From contig JAYGXS010000003.1 of assembly GCA_036362985.1 (NCBI GenBank), positions 47,915,422 to 47,979,421 on the forward strand: 64,000 nucleotides of DNA, read 5' to 3'. This stretch comes from Ligula intestinalis (taxonomy: Eukaryota > Platyhelminthes > Cestoda > Diphyllobothriidea > Diphyllobothriidae). The translations under genes and the position numbers were made by a program. Numbering within the stretch: the stretch's first letter is position 1; each line of letters begins with the position of its first letter. Of the stretch, positions 13,901 through 26,399 are shown piece after piece. The notes beneath the pieces are model-generated. The model did not search any database, had not been told where the DNA came from, and worked only from the letters and a program-made list of their open reading frames with translations.

Positions 13901-16900
13901 TTGCGGTGATACGTGCACAGACTGTGTGGTGCTTATAGTTTTAAGTAGCCACCTGCATAGGTATTATAATTAGCAGCCCCTGTCACCACCGCTTGGTACC
14001 GTAATTAGTGCGGTGATGGCTTGGCAGTTCGCTTTCGAGTTATTAATTGCCGCGAGTTCCTTGTCCATGTCGGATGCGGGCTTGATAATTGTGCGACAAT
14101 TATGCCCGCTGTCGCAGAGTTGTTGCTGCACCCGGCCCTTCCCACGTGACTGATTCTCCTGTTGAAGCAATGTCTCAGTACGCAGTTGGGAACGACAAAT
14201 CATTGCGCTTGTTGGTCGACTGCGGGTCTGAGAACCATGACTCTAGCAGCTAGCGCCTCACGCGGTTGTTGCCTCTTGCGAGGATTTGGGCCTAGTCAAC
14301 CTCGAAAATATGGTCGTGTCCCGTCGAGTGAACTGCATCCTGGGAGGTAGCGTTTTTCTTCCTCACTGCCGCTGTCTGCTTGGTCACTCGCATCCGGAGT
14401 AATCTCCCGGTTTCTCCGACGTAATTGCTAAGTCCACAACTGCACCAAATCCAGTAAACGACCCCAGCCGTCTCCTGCTGTAGCAGTGGGTCTTTCGGCC
14501 TCATGACCCGGTGCCTGGTGGTCGCCTTTTGCTTGCACGAAATCCACTGGACGGACTGGAGTCGGCATGCATAAGCGGCCGTGTTAGCCGCCATGAGAAG
14601 GGACTACCACAGTACCCCTCCTCTCCCCACTCAGCTAGATTACAGGGGACACGAAACGACGCCGTATAACCTCACGTCTGTTTTGTAAAATACAGACCGC
14701 AGGGATAGGACAGGTGGTTCGAATGCGTGCTGCTGTAGTATAATTAGCAAAAAAAGCCATTGAAAATGGCTTGTTGAAAAGTTTAAAACGCTTTGGAGCT
14801 GTTTGTACCCCCTAGAAGCTTGAAGGATACATTTGACTTCATCGAAGCTCTCAAGAATACTAACGTTGGTGACATGAAAATGTTGTTGTTAGATGCGTCT
14901 TCGCTGTTTATCAACATACCCATAGTAGGAACTATAAAGTACCTATGTGACCAGAAAAGGATGACAGTGGAGACGCTATAGGAACAGCTGACGTGTCGAA
15001 CACATGACGTGCAGTTTCTCTGCAATGGTTATTTATACCGGTAAATAGATGGAGTGGCGATGGGCTCACTACTTGAATTATTCCTTGCAAACGTCTTAAT
15101 AGGCAAGGTCCAGGAAACAAATCTCAAAGAGACTATCAATGACTTTGGGTTCTATGGTCGATACGTGGGTAATATCTTTTGCCTGACAAATAAGACCACC
15201 GATATCGATGGCCTAGTTCAAAAGTTTAACACGAACCACACAGCACTAAAGTTTGCTGCGGAAACGGGGACGAACAACGAAATCACCTTCCTAGATTTCC
15301 TTTTACACAGGCAAGAGCATGATTCAATACAACACAGGATATTCGGAAAGAAAACCTGGGTGGGGCAGTACATTTTCACAGTATCGTTCCTCCTAATCTC
15401 AAACTAACTTAATCCAGGGATTGGCAGCCAGAGTACGACGCATCTGGCTGCAGCAACTACAGAACAAACTCCGCGAAAATTTTTATCCACAAAGGTGCAG
15501 CTTCTTGTACCTCGAGGGTTGTGTCACAAACCTTGCCGTTGCAACTGCATAAGAGAAAGGCCTGTTCATGAGCCTGCCTTTTACATGAGACGTAGCAAAC
15601 TTACTAGTAAGACAACGTCTAAGGATATCCGTCACGTGTGCTTTTTCCGGCGGTGAACTTACCCGTATTCTTCGCACACTGTCTGTTACATGCCAGTCCC
15701 ATGTGTATTTATTCCTTTGCCTGCTCCTGTGGAGCGAGATACATTGGCCGAATAACGGGACGTCTGGAGAAGGGGGTACGCGAATACATTTCAGCCTGGC
15801 TAGACAAAGGGGAGCATCAATCGATTATAGGTTCGGTCCTCGCAGATATAATCAGGTCGGTGCGAGAGGCCTTTCGGGTTGTATATCAGGACCAGGCTCC
15901 AGTCTTACGCTAACGGGTGCTAGCCACAGCCGAGGCAGTGGAAATCCGCTTAGAAAAACCCGCTCTCTTTTGCAAAAGGTGCTGTTCAGGCAGTTTGCCG
16001 CCCTGCGCCAAATACAGGCGGGATTCGCACGCTGCTCGAAGCCAGGCGAAAGTCAGACGCAAGCCGCGCATCTGGGATACATACCCCAAACCGCCGACAG
16101 TGAAAACTCCCCCCCCCTTCCCCGCGTGCCGCAACTCAACGTCCTCAACACGCTGACTCAGACATGCACGAGACGAGGAACGACCCTCTCCCCCCCCCCT
16201 CCCCACCATGACAACCATATAAACTTTGTACCTAACTGTTTGTTTCATTCCCCATGTCAATGTACTGGTCTGACGATGAGGGACCGGAAACAGTTGTTTG
16301 CCAAAAGATATTTTCAGTAAAAGCCGGATCGCTGTTTGGGTGGCAGAAACCGGGAGCGAACTTTAAATCTAATATATCAATTTCCTACTCCTACGTGAAA
16401 ATGATTCAGTTACTGGAATCAGGAAAGCCTGGGTCGTAGATACAACCAAACGTTTATAATAGGTAGCCTGCATTAATATTCCGGCGAGAGGGTAGCTAGC
16501 GTCAAATCCAACATATCGTGAAAAGGCGCTGACATCTCTACATTCTCTACACCAATACGTACAATACTGTCGCTAGATACTACAGGGCTTTTCCTGTTTT
16601 CGATTGCCAAATCCCCAGATTATAATCCTGCGTCACCGCCCTCATGTACAACTTTGTCCACATCGTCTGAGGCTGACTCAAAAGGAGAAATACACCAGCA
16701 AAAAAGGAACTTTGGACTCCATTTTGATGTTGATGCTTTCCCTTCAAAATGTATCGTCCGGCTCAGCTGGCACATTAAGGCTTCATTTGCCTATTCTTCA
16801 TGGCTGGTCTTCCTAAACTTTTCATTTTGTTTAACAACGCTTTCCTACGCACAGTTGTAGCGATTTTTTACTTTCCAGACGGCTTCGCGTAAAATATATC

Positions 16901-19900
16901 GCCTGGCAGATAACTGGTTCAATAAGCGTTTCCTAACAGGGGAGGATTAATTCATCCTGACCACCTGACGTGTGAATTCAGACAATTTTTGTCATAGTCT
17001 CCCTGATGATTTTAAGTATCTTGCAACATTCTTAGCTTCCAATGTCATTTAACTACCAGGCCTATAAAGAGATGTATTACAAAGCTTTTACGGGAGCCCC
17101 TCTTGAAGCATCCTGAAAACCTTCTAGGGGAATTCGCATTCACCACTTGAAACCGGTTCCTCATTCGGATCCCCTTTTAAAAAGCACAACCGATGCAGCA
17201 AAGCCCTTGTCAGGCAGAATCTCCGAAGTCGAAGAAAAAAGCAGCGTTTACTCCTTCTCCGGAACGCAGCTATGCGGCCACACCGTGCTTTGCATCCCAT
17301 AATGGACACCATTGAGGAGCTCGATGAGGAGGACCTGGGGTCACCACGTTCAATAAAGGTTACACTGGAGACTACTTCAGCAGACAAAGAGGAAAGCCCA
17401 AAACTCAGTGATGACTCTCTGGAATTGACTGAAATGTGTGAGAAGATTGGTGTTACTGGTGGGGCCACAAATAGTAATTTGGGCCTTGCAATAAATAACT
17501 TGAGCTTGTGCTCTATAGAAAAGCCTCAGAAGACTAATTCCGAACAGCCGGAATCAGGCGCGGTTCAAAATAACTATACAGTTATTGTGAGTTTGGGTTC
17601 CTGTCGTTTGCTCGTTCAACAGTTTTTTTTGTCGTTGTTACCAAACACTTCATCTTACTTGCCACAAAAATTACTAGTAGGATGCAAGACAATACATAGG
17701 CAAGGTTATTTATTTAGGCATTAGGCAAATTGCCGGAGTAATTTGGTTCAGTAAGAAGATAAATAATTTTGCATTCAAGCCAAATTAATCCAAGGTGACC
17801 ATTGAATAGAAAAGCAACCCATTGGCTATGTAGTTAAACAGTTATAGAAGTCCCACTTAACCGTTCTTTGTTACTTTATTGCCCAAAGCAAACTAGTGAT
17901 CTATGTATTTACCACATATTTTGAAAGTCTTTTTTATAAAACTGTGCTTGCTTATTTTATAAACTGTTTCTTCATGAGTATTGTTCAAATATGGCTAACT
18001 GAAATCTCAAAGCTATATATGCATATGTAACCTTCTAATATCCGACAAGAAAAAAAAACATTTTATTTACAACAAAAATTATTAACAGGAAAGACGTTCG
18101 TACTGATTTGGTGTAGAAGGGCGTCCTTGGGATCTCAAGTGTGTACTTTGGCCAGGAGCCAGTGGACTTTAAAATTATGAAGTTAATATTTGAGTTTTTC
18201 TGTTTCTGTCGGATTATTCTCAATTCAGTTCAGTAAAGTTTTATCAGGGAAATATGGGTAAATATCTTTGAACTCCCTCATTGTACATAGCTTTCACGCA
18301 GAACATGTGGCGTTGCCAGTAATGGAACTGCGGTAGGGGGGCAGACAGTAAAAAAACTCACTATGCATCATTCATAAGTTTAGTTTTGAATGCCATTTGT
18401 GGGACTTTAAGGAGAAAAACTGTCGCCTGTGGGGAGGGGGGGCGAAGGGAACGTGTAAATCGGATGTCCTGCTGCTAAAAGTGTTTGGATCATGTCAGGA
18501 GGCCATCGCGGTTGTTCAATATCCTAATGGTCACACGGGGAGATGACTGCAGTGGTCACGGTGTCGGAGATACGCCCATCGTATACCCATGCGAACCAGA
18601 GGACGAAACTTACAATATTTTTTCTAAACAAACATATTACTGAAAATTAGCGAGCAGTATGTTTTTTTTTAAAGAAAAAGCTGGAATATAATTAGCTCAC
18701 TTCATTACAGATAATGTCTTTTTCTATGCTGATCCAACTGCATCTTAAACGTGTCCACAGATGAGGACATGACAATGTATGCGGGTAGAGCATTCCCGAC
18801 CTGGATTACTTTCTTAGAGAAGAAGAATTTTCGTGTGTTCAATCTTGCCCCAGTCACACGTAGCTTGAGAGGGTGTCCGCGCAATCTAGTAGTAGTGGCC
18901 AGCTCAAAGAAGTCGTTGGATGCTAGGCAACAATTTTGATTCCGCAGCATTATGAGCTGAATGATTATGCAGTGCTTACGAACGTTTACCCAAGTGCCCT
19001 TTGTCTTCATGTATGTCCACTTGAATGAACGGAAACAAAAACGATAAAGGCGAGTCAGATGGGAGGCCGAAAACATGCAGAAGTCCATCCAACTCCTTCG
19101 CATGCAGTCAAACTAAAAAGACGATCTTCCATCAGTTCTCCCAGCAGAAGAACCTCCCCACCTTTTCGTCCTATGTGGCCGAGTCCCGAGTCAGAGCAGG
19201 AAGTGAAAATGTCGCATGAAATATTTACAAACATAGAACCGTCCTCTCAAGCAGGGAGCAAAGGGGATAACTCGACAGCCAAGATTCTGGACACGCTAGG
19301 AAAGACCCCAGAGGATCGAATGCAGATACTGGATGTTGATGAAGATTTCGACGTCTGCAGTGAACGTAATCAGGCTCCAGTCCTAACCAACGCAAAGCAG
19401 ACAGTCAGGGGCGCACGTGGTCTTATCAGGCCGAGGAGCGGCAAAAGCAAATCATCGCCAAGTTCACCAGAAGCTCTTGGAAAGGTAAATTGTTCAATTG
19501 TTCATGTTAAGCTAAGTGTTGGCATAATAAGTCCCTGACTCAACTTGCGTAGAGTTCACCTCAATCAGGAGGCAGCAGTCAAGAATAAGAATGGTTTTTA
19601 TAAAGTACCGACGCCTCTGACTCGAATAAAATACGTTCAGTGGTTAGCATCGTCAGTTTTCGCTGATAGAATCCTGATTATGGGTTATTCTACTCTGATT
19701 TGTTTCAGGATGTACCCATCCTGCTTCATTGTCATGTTTGCGAGCTAATTGGAACCCCAATTGTATAGATTACTCGCTTACTATTAGTAATTATGGTATT
19801 ACCAGGGGAGGCCCCTTGCTAGTCTGAACTTCCTACTGAGGCGTCCGTTGTATCTCACATGCATTAGGCGGTTGCTCAGCCAGCTCTCGATCCAAATCTG

Positions 19901-21162
19901 TAGGCAATTTGGGACCTTCATTTTTGCCATTTTCAGAGCTAAACCGGTTCTCCACACCGTGTCGTAGGCTTTTTCGAAATCGATGAGAGCCAAAGCTGTC
20001 TTTCTGCATGGCTTACTATGGAAACCATCTGATACCGACTGAGATAGTCGGATCAGCTGGTCCTTCGTGCTCCTCATCTTCCGGAAACCGGCTTGGTAGT
20101 CTACCAGCTTCTGGTTCCCTTTAACCCAGTGTCGGAGTCTGCGTTCGATCATCAGTTCACAGACCTTTCCCACCACAGAGGTCAGACTGATGGGTCTGTA
20201 CAATTCCAGTTTCTTCGCGTCTTTGCCGGCCTTCAACATTGGTACTATAATGGCTGTTTTCCAGCTCTGGGGCATTGCGTTATCCCACCAGCTCTGGTTT
20301 ATAATGTTAAGTAGCGTCAATTTGTTATTTGTAGAGAGCTTTTTACTGCCTCGGGGGGGATTTCATCCGCTTCACCTGCCTTTTTGTCCTTAAGTTGTTG
20401 TAAGGATTCAGTCGGTTTTTTGATGGTTAAGTCCCGTCCGTAGGAGTTATCATTGGTGGTGGTGGTGATGCCAGGCTACCTTACAACAAAAAAGTATCGA
20501 TTTCAACGTAAAATATATAGTTTGCTTTAGGTTCTCGGTCTATTTCCTATCGGCTTTCTTGCATCGTATTACATTGTGTGCAACGTTGGCGCAGCACTAC
20601 TGCCTCAAATCGTATTTTTACCGATTGTACATATTTTCAGAAGGTCACCCCGGCTGGAGTTCAAAAGAGTGTGAGGAGCGCGTCCAGTTTTGCTCAGGCA
20701 GTTGATGTCAAACGCGAGCAGCCTACAAGTCCTCTTGTTGACATACTACCACGAAAGCAACGAGTTAAAAGGTCACCACTTGCTGGTGATGAGAACAGAA
20801 TTCAACCGCTGGAACTTACTGCTAATCTGGAGTCTTCTATGCGAGGTGATGATCAAGTGGAGTCAGGTCGTAGCACGGAAACATTGGTCTCAATGAGGTC
20901 GCAGTCAGGAAGCCGTGAAGACGTCAGTAAGAACAATGAAGGGCGAATTGAAGTACAGGAAGTTGACGACGAAAATGAATCGCATTTCCAGGGTAAAAGT
21001 ACTGCAGTTATGCGGTCGCCCAAGAAGATGGGAAATAGTAAACCCCAAGATGGCAGCATTTTGACCAGGGAACATTCTAGTGCTGTCAAGCATTTAACAA
21101 ACGTCGCGGAGGGGAAGAAGAAGGTGACTGCCGATTTTTCTTTCGCCTTCAATACTTGTTAA
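10925..21162 (+). CDS. ARL13B: ARL13B-like ciliary small GTPase with long C-terminal tail (5' exon not found)
   Basis: Seven exons fit in phase: 10925-10995, 11047-11296, 11480-11585, 12780-13199, 17128-17586, 19059-19484 and 20641-21162 (stop). The G domain shows the P-loop GLDNAGKT, the switch I region TPTVGF, then DVGGG, where ARL13B proteins have Gly instead of the usual catalytic Gln, then FGVIFVVD, the base-binding LANKKD and the G5 motif CSAIKG. After it comes a charged helix rich in KRER and a Ser/Pro/Lys-rich tail. ARL13B is known to act on the ciliary membrane and as an exchange factor for ARL3. The final exon opens with KKVTP, close to the RVxP ciliary-targeting motif. The modelled part is about 750 residues against about 430 in human. 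The first exon, which should carry lipid-modified cysteines and end in phase 2, was not located upstream. The acceptor of exon 6 is weak; a site at 19049/19050 keeps the same frame. Identity is confident, the full model less so. Confidence 0.85.
13800..14594 (-). mobile_element. Penelope-like element remnant with GIY-YIG end and terminal repeat
   Basis: The minus strand from 14594 encodes RHRVMRPKDPLLQQETAGVV, then the GIY-YIG nuclease core VYWIWCSCGLSNYVGETGRLL, typical of the C-terminus of Penelope-like polyproteins. From about 14240 down to 13800 is a terminal region that recurs at 42801-43220 (shared CGACAATTATGCCC, GCTGC[A/G]CCCGGCCCTTCCCA and ATTGC[C/T]GC... blocks). The reverse transcriptase portion is missing. 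Confidence 0.75.
14760..16330 (+). mobile_element. Penelope-like element, second family, inactive RT plus GIY-YIG
   Basis: The plus strand encodes a Penelope-type RT: SLKDTFDFIEAL, MLLLDASSLFINIP, then after a frameshift GVAMGSLLELFLANVLIGKV, YGRYVGNIFCLTNK and EITFLDFLLHRQE. The catalytic YVDD is YVGN, so both aspartates are gone. A GIY-YIG domain follows at about 15690-15913 (CIYSFACSCGARYIGRITGRL). The tail to about 16330 includes two C-rich tracts (16107-16118 and 16186-16203) and a segment, CTGACGATGAGGGACCGGAA, typical of Penelope-like ends. It diverges from the minus-strand remnant just to its left and shares its intron with it. Confidence 0.8.
18226..19010 (-). mobile_element. 5'-truncated CR1-like retrotransposon in an ARL13B intron
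   Basis: The minus strand at about 18935-18705 encodes the typical CR1 C-terminus: NDFFELATTTRLRGHPLKL, then FFFSKKVIQVGNALP and SSSVDTFKMQLDQH, ending in a stop. The 3'UTR continues to about 18226, where a short ACTGA-type repeat ends the element. The 5' side decays at about 19010, only some 50 bp before the next ARL13B exon, so the insertion may have taken over part of the original splice acceptor region. Confidence 0.8.
19799..20460 (-). mobile_element. Non-LTR reverse transcriptase fragment (clade uncertain)
   Basis: The minus strand encodes RT motifs 1-4 of a Jockey/I/R1-like element: AGEADEIPPEAVK, a frameshift, then MPQSWKTAIIVPMLKAGKD, LELYRPISLTSVVGKVCE, YQAGFRKMRSTKDQL and ALIDFEKAYDTVWR. 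It ends in a stop at RGLPW, exactly where the GxPQG motif should be, so the catalytic YxDD box is missing. It is therefore truncated at both ends, which is unusual for target-primed insertion and points to later deletion. It sits in the ARL13B intron between exons 6 and 7. Confidence 0.8.
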
Positions 21163-23879
21163 TTAGTAGACGAAATTCATGCCAAATATCACCGTTTCTG
21201 ATATATAACGTTTAGGTCGAAGGAGGAGTCCTCCTTGCTCTTTCCTCGCCTGGTTTTAGTTTACCTGTTAACGGCGCAGTAAGTTATTGACATCAACTAA
21301 AATTAGACCCAAAGCAAAGTGGAAAAAGTGAGTGTATAAATCTGACTACTTATTTTGTGGAGATAGGCGAGGTTTATTATGAATGTGTTGGTGAAACACA
21401 GAGCGGAGTCAAATGCGTTAAATGTTGTCGAATCCAGATTAAACAAACATTACCGTTAGGTTGCGGCCAAGGGTAGGGTCACGCAACCCTAACACCAATC
21501 CTACGTCGAACCCATTGGATGGCGAGTGTGATATCTCCGTCGACTTTCTGATAAGTCTTAATTCAAAATCATCTCTGTGAGTTAAATAGCAATGCCAACA
21601 CCTTATACGGTCTTTTCTCTAACTCATCAAACTTCAACCGAAATTCGGAAATTGTTGTTCAATCTGAAAAAATTCCTCAAGTACAGCTATAATATTTATT
21701 TTCATGTATTCTTATCCCGTGGTACTGCAATCACGTCTGACCAGCTGCAAAACGCATTTTCTCTTAAAATGTCAATTTATGTAGTATGCGCTTATAAACG
21801 AACACCGAGACACAACGGGACGAGTGAGTTCCGTAACTGATCGGTGAGCGATGGTCTACCCCTAAAATATATTTAAAAAAGACCATGCATAAAAATATTT
21901 CCTCTTGTAGTCATTTGGCAACAATTTGTGTTTTCTTTAAACTTTTTACTTGAAGCAAGGGCATCTTTCGGTTTCAAAAATTTTGTAATTATGAGAGGGT
22001 CAACACCTTGCGCTTTTTCATTCATAATTCATCGTATCCGCCAATTTATTAACGTTGCCCATAAAGTATACAACAGGATCCACATAAATTGCGAGCTTTT
22101 ATAGGAATTTACTGACCTCTTCCTCATTGCGCAAGGACTTGTGTGATTTCCATTAAACGGAATGTACACAGCCTGCAGTTTAAAACTCTTGAATTCAAGT
22201 GTAATGACCAGAAGGATTCAGAAGTATCTGACAATTTCGAAAGTTTTTAAAACCTAAAGATACCCTTTCTTCACGTTTTAAATTCGCAGAGGGCGTCTGC
22301 TGCTATAGAAGAGTACAAACATGAGTAGTTTGTGTACGTTTTCTATACAATATATCTTAATATGCAAGAACATAGAACGTAAGAGCTGAGAAGATGCATC
22401 CTCTTTAAGTAGACTTTTTTTAGAGAGTATACTTTTCCAGGCAGTCAGAAACAAGCTCACTCAAAAGACAACAGTACTTTAAGTAGTGCATCTCATTTAC
22501 CCCTAGCCTCAGCATTTTGTCCTATGAAAACAATGGTTGTGGGGGTTTTGTGGGGGAAGAATTAAGATAGGTGGTGGAATATACTTTAATAACTGCTATA
22601 TGCATTTTTATTTTATTGTATTCAGATATTTTGTTGAGTTATATCTGTAGATTTTGCTAATCTGTAATATCGTTTAACGTATTGCGGAAAAACCCGATTA
22701 TCAAACTGCAGGTTTCTTGAGGTTCCTGAAAAAATATAAATGGTGGTTAGGTGGTCGTCTACTTCAACTTATCTGAGATCCAGCTTAGATTAATATAGTC
22801 CACGGCGCGAAGCGCCCCGCACACCTTCAATTTACACGCGGAACAACTTACGCCCAGTGGCTGCGCGAAACAAATTCAACAACCTTTTTCCACTTTACAC
22901 TTACTTCTACCAATTTCCTTCGCTGCTGATCTTATTTCTCCACCCCCGAACCCCTTTTACTAACATTTCCGTAGGAAAAAATGCCGGGACAAGGGGTATA
23001 TGAGGTGCACTACTTAAACCACCTTTGTAATTCAAAGTAGGCATTCTGAGTTGGCTGCAATATATTAGAACCAGACTGCACGATAAGCAATATAAAAAAC
23101 TTTCATAAGCAATTCGTTTGAATCGGAAATACTCTTCAGAATTTCGATTGATATTTCATGTGATAGGGGATCTAGTATAGTTTTCGGGTGTAATGACAAG
23201 GGCTGCTTACCAAAATTAGTCTTGTGGGCCTCTAAATGACTACTCAGAGTTCTGTATGCTAGAAGAATATCAATTAACGACTTGACTGAGTTCTTACACG
23301 AAAATTCGGCTTCAATCGCATATGTATATCGTACCCCCAGCCCATACAAATATATCCATGATGACAAACACTAAGGTTTATGTTAGATAATTTCGAATAA
23401 ATGACAGCACAGAATAACTAGTCTGAGTTTACAGACGATACTGCCACGATCTATCTGTTCTGTCCGAAATCCTTTAGACTCCTCCATCGACTGGATTGAA
23501 AACGGAGTCGGGACGGCCAAGCACACGCAAGAAATCGCGCATTTTCATTCCAAAGCTTAACAAACTTCATCCGGCTAGCGAGGATTTTATCAATTCCTCT
23601 GCCCAAGGCCATTCCGATCTCTAACGCAAAATTCGAATCGACTAGGAGACGCATGATTGCCTGGCTATAGGATCCGTCTTCATCAGGCTGCTCTTCTCCA
23701 AATGACCTGCCCGATTTCCTATCTATTTTTAATCTACACGCAATCAGTTTCTATTCCTTTTGTATGATTATTCTCTCGGTGTTGAAACCGTTACGTTAAC
23801 TCTGAGAACTAAAATTATCTCGTATTTGTCATTGATTTTTATTTTATTTGGGATTACATATAGGGGATATTGTAACAGT
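21163..23879. other. AT-rich intergenic DNA after ARL13B
   Basis: Only short, composition-driven frames; no gene, RNA or element motif recognised. The ARL13B 3'UTR must lie at its left edge. Confidence 0.6.
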
Positions 23880-24890
23880 GACAACCTGTGGTATCACTGT
23901 CTGAGTATGCCCTGTTTGAATCGCCAAAGAAGAACACCAAAGCAAGGTCGTAAAAGTGAAAGCCACCCGAATGAGGGATTTTTTATTGTGTACAAAACCG
24001 GAGTTGCTGTCTCGAGTGACAGTGGCAGCGAGCAAAGCCCGGGCTGATGTGGACTGTGTTCATTCACGCCTAAGGGTGCCTGCAAGTCTCTGCAAGTCCG
24101 ATGTGATGGTTGCCTATAATTAATTGTAAAACTAGCTAAGTGTTGCATGATTGGTGCGTGGATTACTCGAGGGGTATCGAGAATCGAGGTTACCTAAGTG
24201 GCTGTGGTATCACTATCTGAGTACGCTCTGTTTGAATCTCCAAAGAAGAACACAACAACAAGGGCGTAAAAGTGGAAGCCTCCCGAATGAGGGTTTTTTT
24301 GTGTACACAACCTGGAGTTGCTGTCTCGGATGGCAGTAGCCGCGGACGAAGCCCGAGCTGATATGGACTGCGTCCAGCCACGCCTGAAGGTGTCCGTAAA
24401 ACTCAGCAAGTCCCTGTGTGAGATGTGACGGTTGCTTTTGAGTGATTGTGTACGTAGCTCAAGTATTGCATGATTGGTGTGTTCGATTTGTAGGGGTCTG
24501 AGTAGTGTTTGTGCTTAGAGTACTACAATCATCAGGTCAAGTCTCCAGGTAGAAGGTAAAAAGGCAGAATGCACCTGTTAGAGAGGTTTATTTTATACAG
24601 AACTCTCAGTTGCAGTCTCAGGTGGCAGTGGCCACTGGCGATGTTGACTGCGTCCAGCCAGACCTGAGTCGACTGTGTGTTGTTTGGGGGTGATGACAGT
24701 TGCTTTTACATGACTGTAAAGCGAGTTCAAGTGGTTTGTTATTGGTGCGTTGCAATTGCCCGATGGGGTGTTTCCTGCAAAGGCCTTTGCTGCATCGGCC
24801 GAGGGGTGGCTTACTCAAGTGGCCCTTAGGCTAGCACGCTTATTTGGATGCACGTGTATACGCGGGTGTGTGCGCACGTGTGTGTGTGTG
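23880..24890 (+). repeat. Cluster of three tandem-like copies of an unnamed repeat family
   Basis: Copies at about 23880-24130, 24200-24480 and 24480-24890 share CTCTGTTTGAATC, AAAGAAGAACAC, CGTAAAAGTG[G/A]AAGCC, CCCGAATGAGGG, GTTGC[T/A]GTCTC and GACTG[C/T]GT[C/T]CA. The last copy runs into a (GT)n tract at 24875-24893. No long frame or RT motif is present. The same blocks recur at 26.4, 26.9, 37.7 and 62.4 kb. Confidence 0.7.
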
Positions 24891-24893
24891 TGT
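24875..24893 (+). repeat. Short GT microsatellite
   Basis: A GTGTGTGT run ending the third copy of the 23.9-24.9 kb repeat cluster; alternating purine/pyrimidine sequence also precedes it. Confidence 0.8.
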
Positions 24894-24899
24894 AACTTA

Positions 24900-26399
24900 A
24901 TAAGTTGAGGTCAGCTGTGGGGGGCGCAGGAACGCCGAAGGACGGGAGACGCTGATGCAGCTATTATCGATTAGCCAGAAGCAACTGCAAGGTCAAGCCT
25001 TGGGGAGCGGGGGTATCAGTGGAAGAAAGCATTAGAACAGTTGTTTGTGACGACACGACTTTAGGGCAGCGAGCCTTGGAGAACGAAGGGGAGGACAGGC
25101 AATGTGGCCGTCCGCCACAGATTAATCGAGGGGTGTCGAGTAATGAGTTAACCTCCTGCGTGGTCGTCGGGTGGCGCGCTCACGTGCGTGGTTTTAGGTC
25201 ATCGAAGGGGAACAGTCGCCAGCGCAGACAGGACCTTGAGGACACTCAAATTGGACAAGGAATCGTTGTTGGCTGTCGACCAAAAGAGCGATTCGTCAGG
25301 GCAACTTGCATGGTTATGCTGGCAGTCAGTTAGGCTGCCTCCTACCATGGGACACCCACATATGTAAAGTATTTGCATTGTTCGGTTAAGAAGCATTGTC
25401 GAGCACCGGAACAGTTTTTTTTATTGCGAATGCCTGGAACGCGAACGTTTTCATTCATTTGTGTTTTTGTCATCTAAACATTTTAAGGAGTCAATCGAAG
25501 AAGAGGTATCCGCCGTTGTGGGCGTCATGTTCCTGCGTGGACATATCCACAGCAAAGGTCTATATGTGGTATTAAGTCTTGTACCTATAAAAAAGCAGAA
25601 AAAATTGGTTAACTGACTGTTTAAGGATAAGATCTTCGACCCTGCTATCAGATAACGATGAGTCGGCAGGCCCAGTCACATGTACAATGAATAAGTTGTC
25701 AGGCCGACGGCCTGGGATATATTTCCAAAGCAATGATGCCTCAATCAACCAAATTTTATGCAAATGCATTCGAGCTGCATGTTATTAAATCCATTTTTAA
25801 AAGATGGCAAGCAGGACGAAAAAAATTTTCAAACACGAAGTATACCTTAAGCTATCATCCTTCAACACTGATAATAATCTTACAATAGTACTCTTAAAAA
25901 TGCATTTCTTACAGGTATGCTTTAACACACGTAAAATGTTTATTTGAATCCAGGCAAAAACTAGTCAAGTTCTCTCTATAATTAGGCATACATGTTTTCT
26001 TTAATGTAGTATTCAAACCTTACCGTTTTTTATAACGGATACACTAGAAAGGATTAACATTGATCTATTCATGAGTACAGGGAAACGTTAAGTGGTTTAC
26101 CTTAATAGTTAAATAGAAATTTGAAGAGGTTGAAACCTACGTAAATTGTACGGGTACTCGCTGGTGATGAAGGTTGAGTGTGTTTACATCTATAATTGAT
26201 ACACAGGTCAGTTGCGTTCTTGTTCAAGGCCCTCTGCCCCAAGGTAATGCAAATTCATAGTGACTCGCAGAGCTGCAGCTACTTGGCCGACTTCGACTCG
26301 CATGCACGCGTGCGTGCGGGCGCACAGTGGTAATGCAGAACACACCGATTGGATAACACTTGAATTTGCTCCATAAACACGTAAAACCGGTTGTTATCA
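24900..26399. other. No gene seen; possible extension of the 24 kb repeat
   Basis: 24.9-25.35 kb is GC-richer and may continue the repeat cluster (faint similarity to 37.97-38.15 kb). 25.35-26.3 kb is AT-rich with nothing recognisable. Confidence 0.5.
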
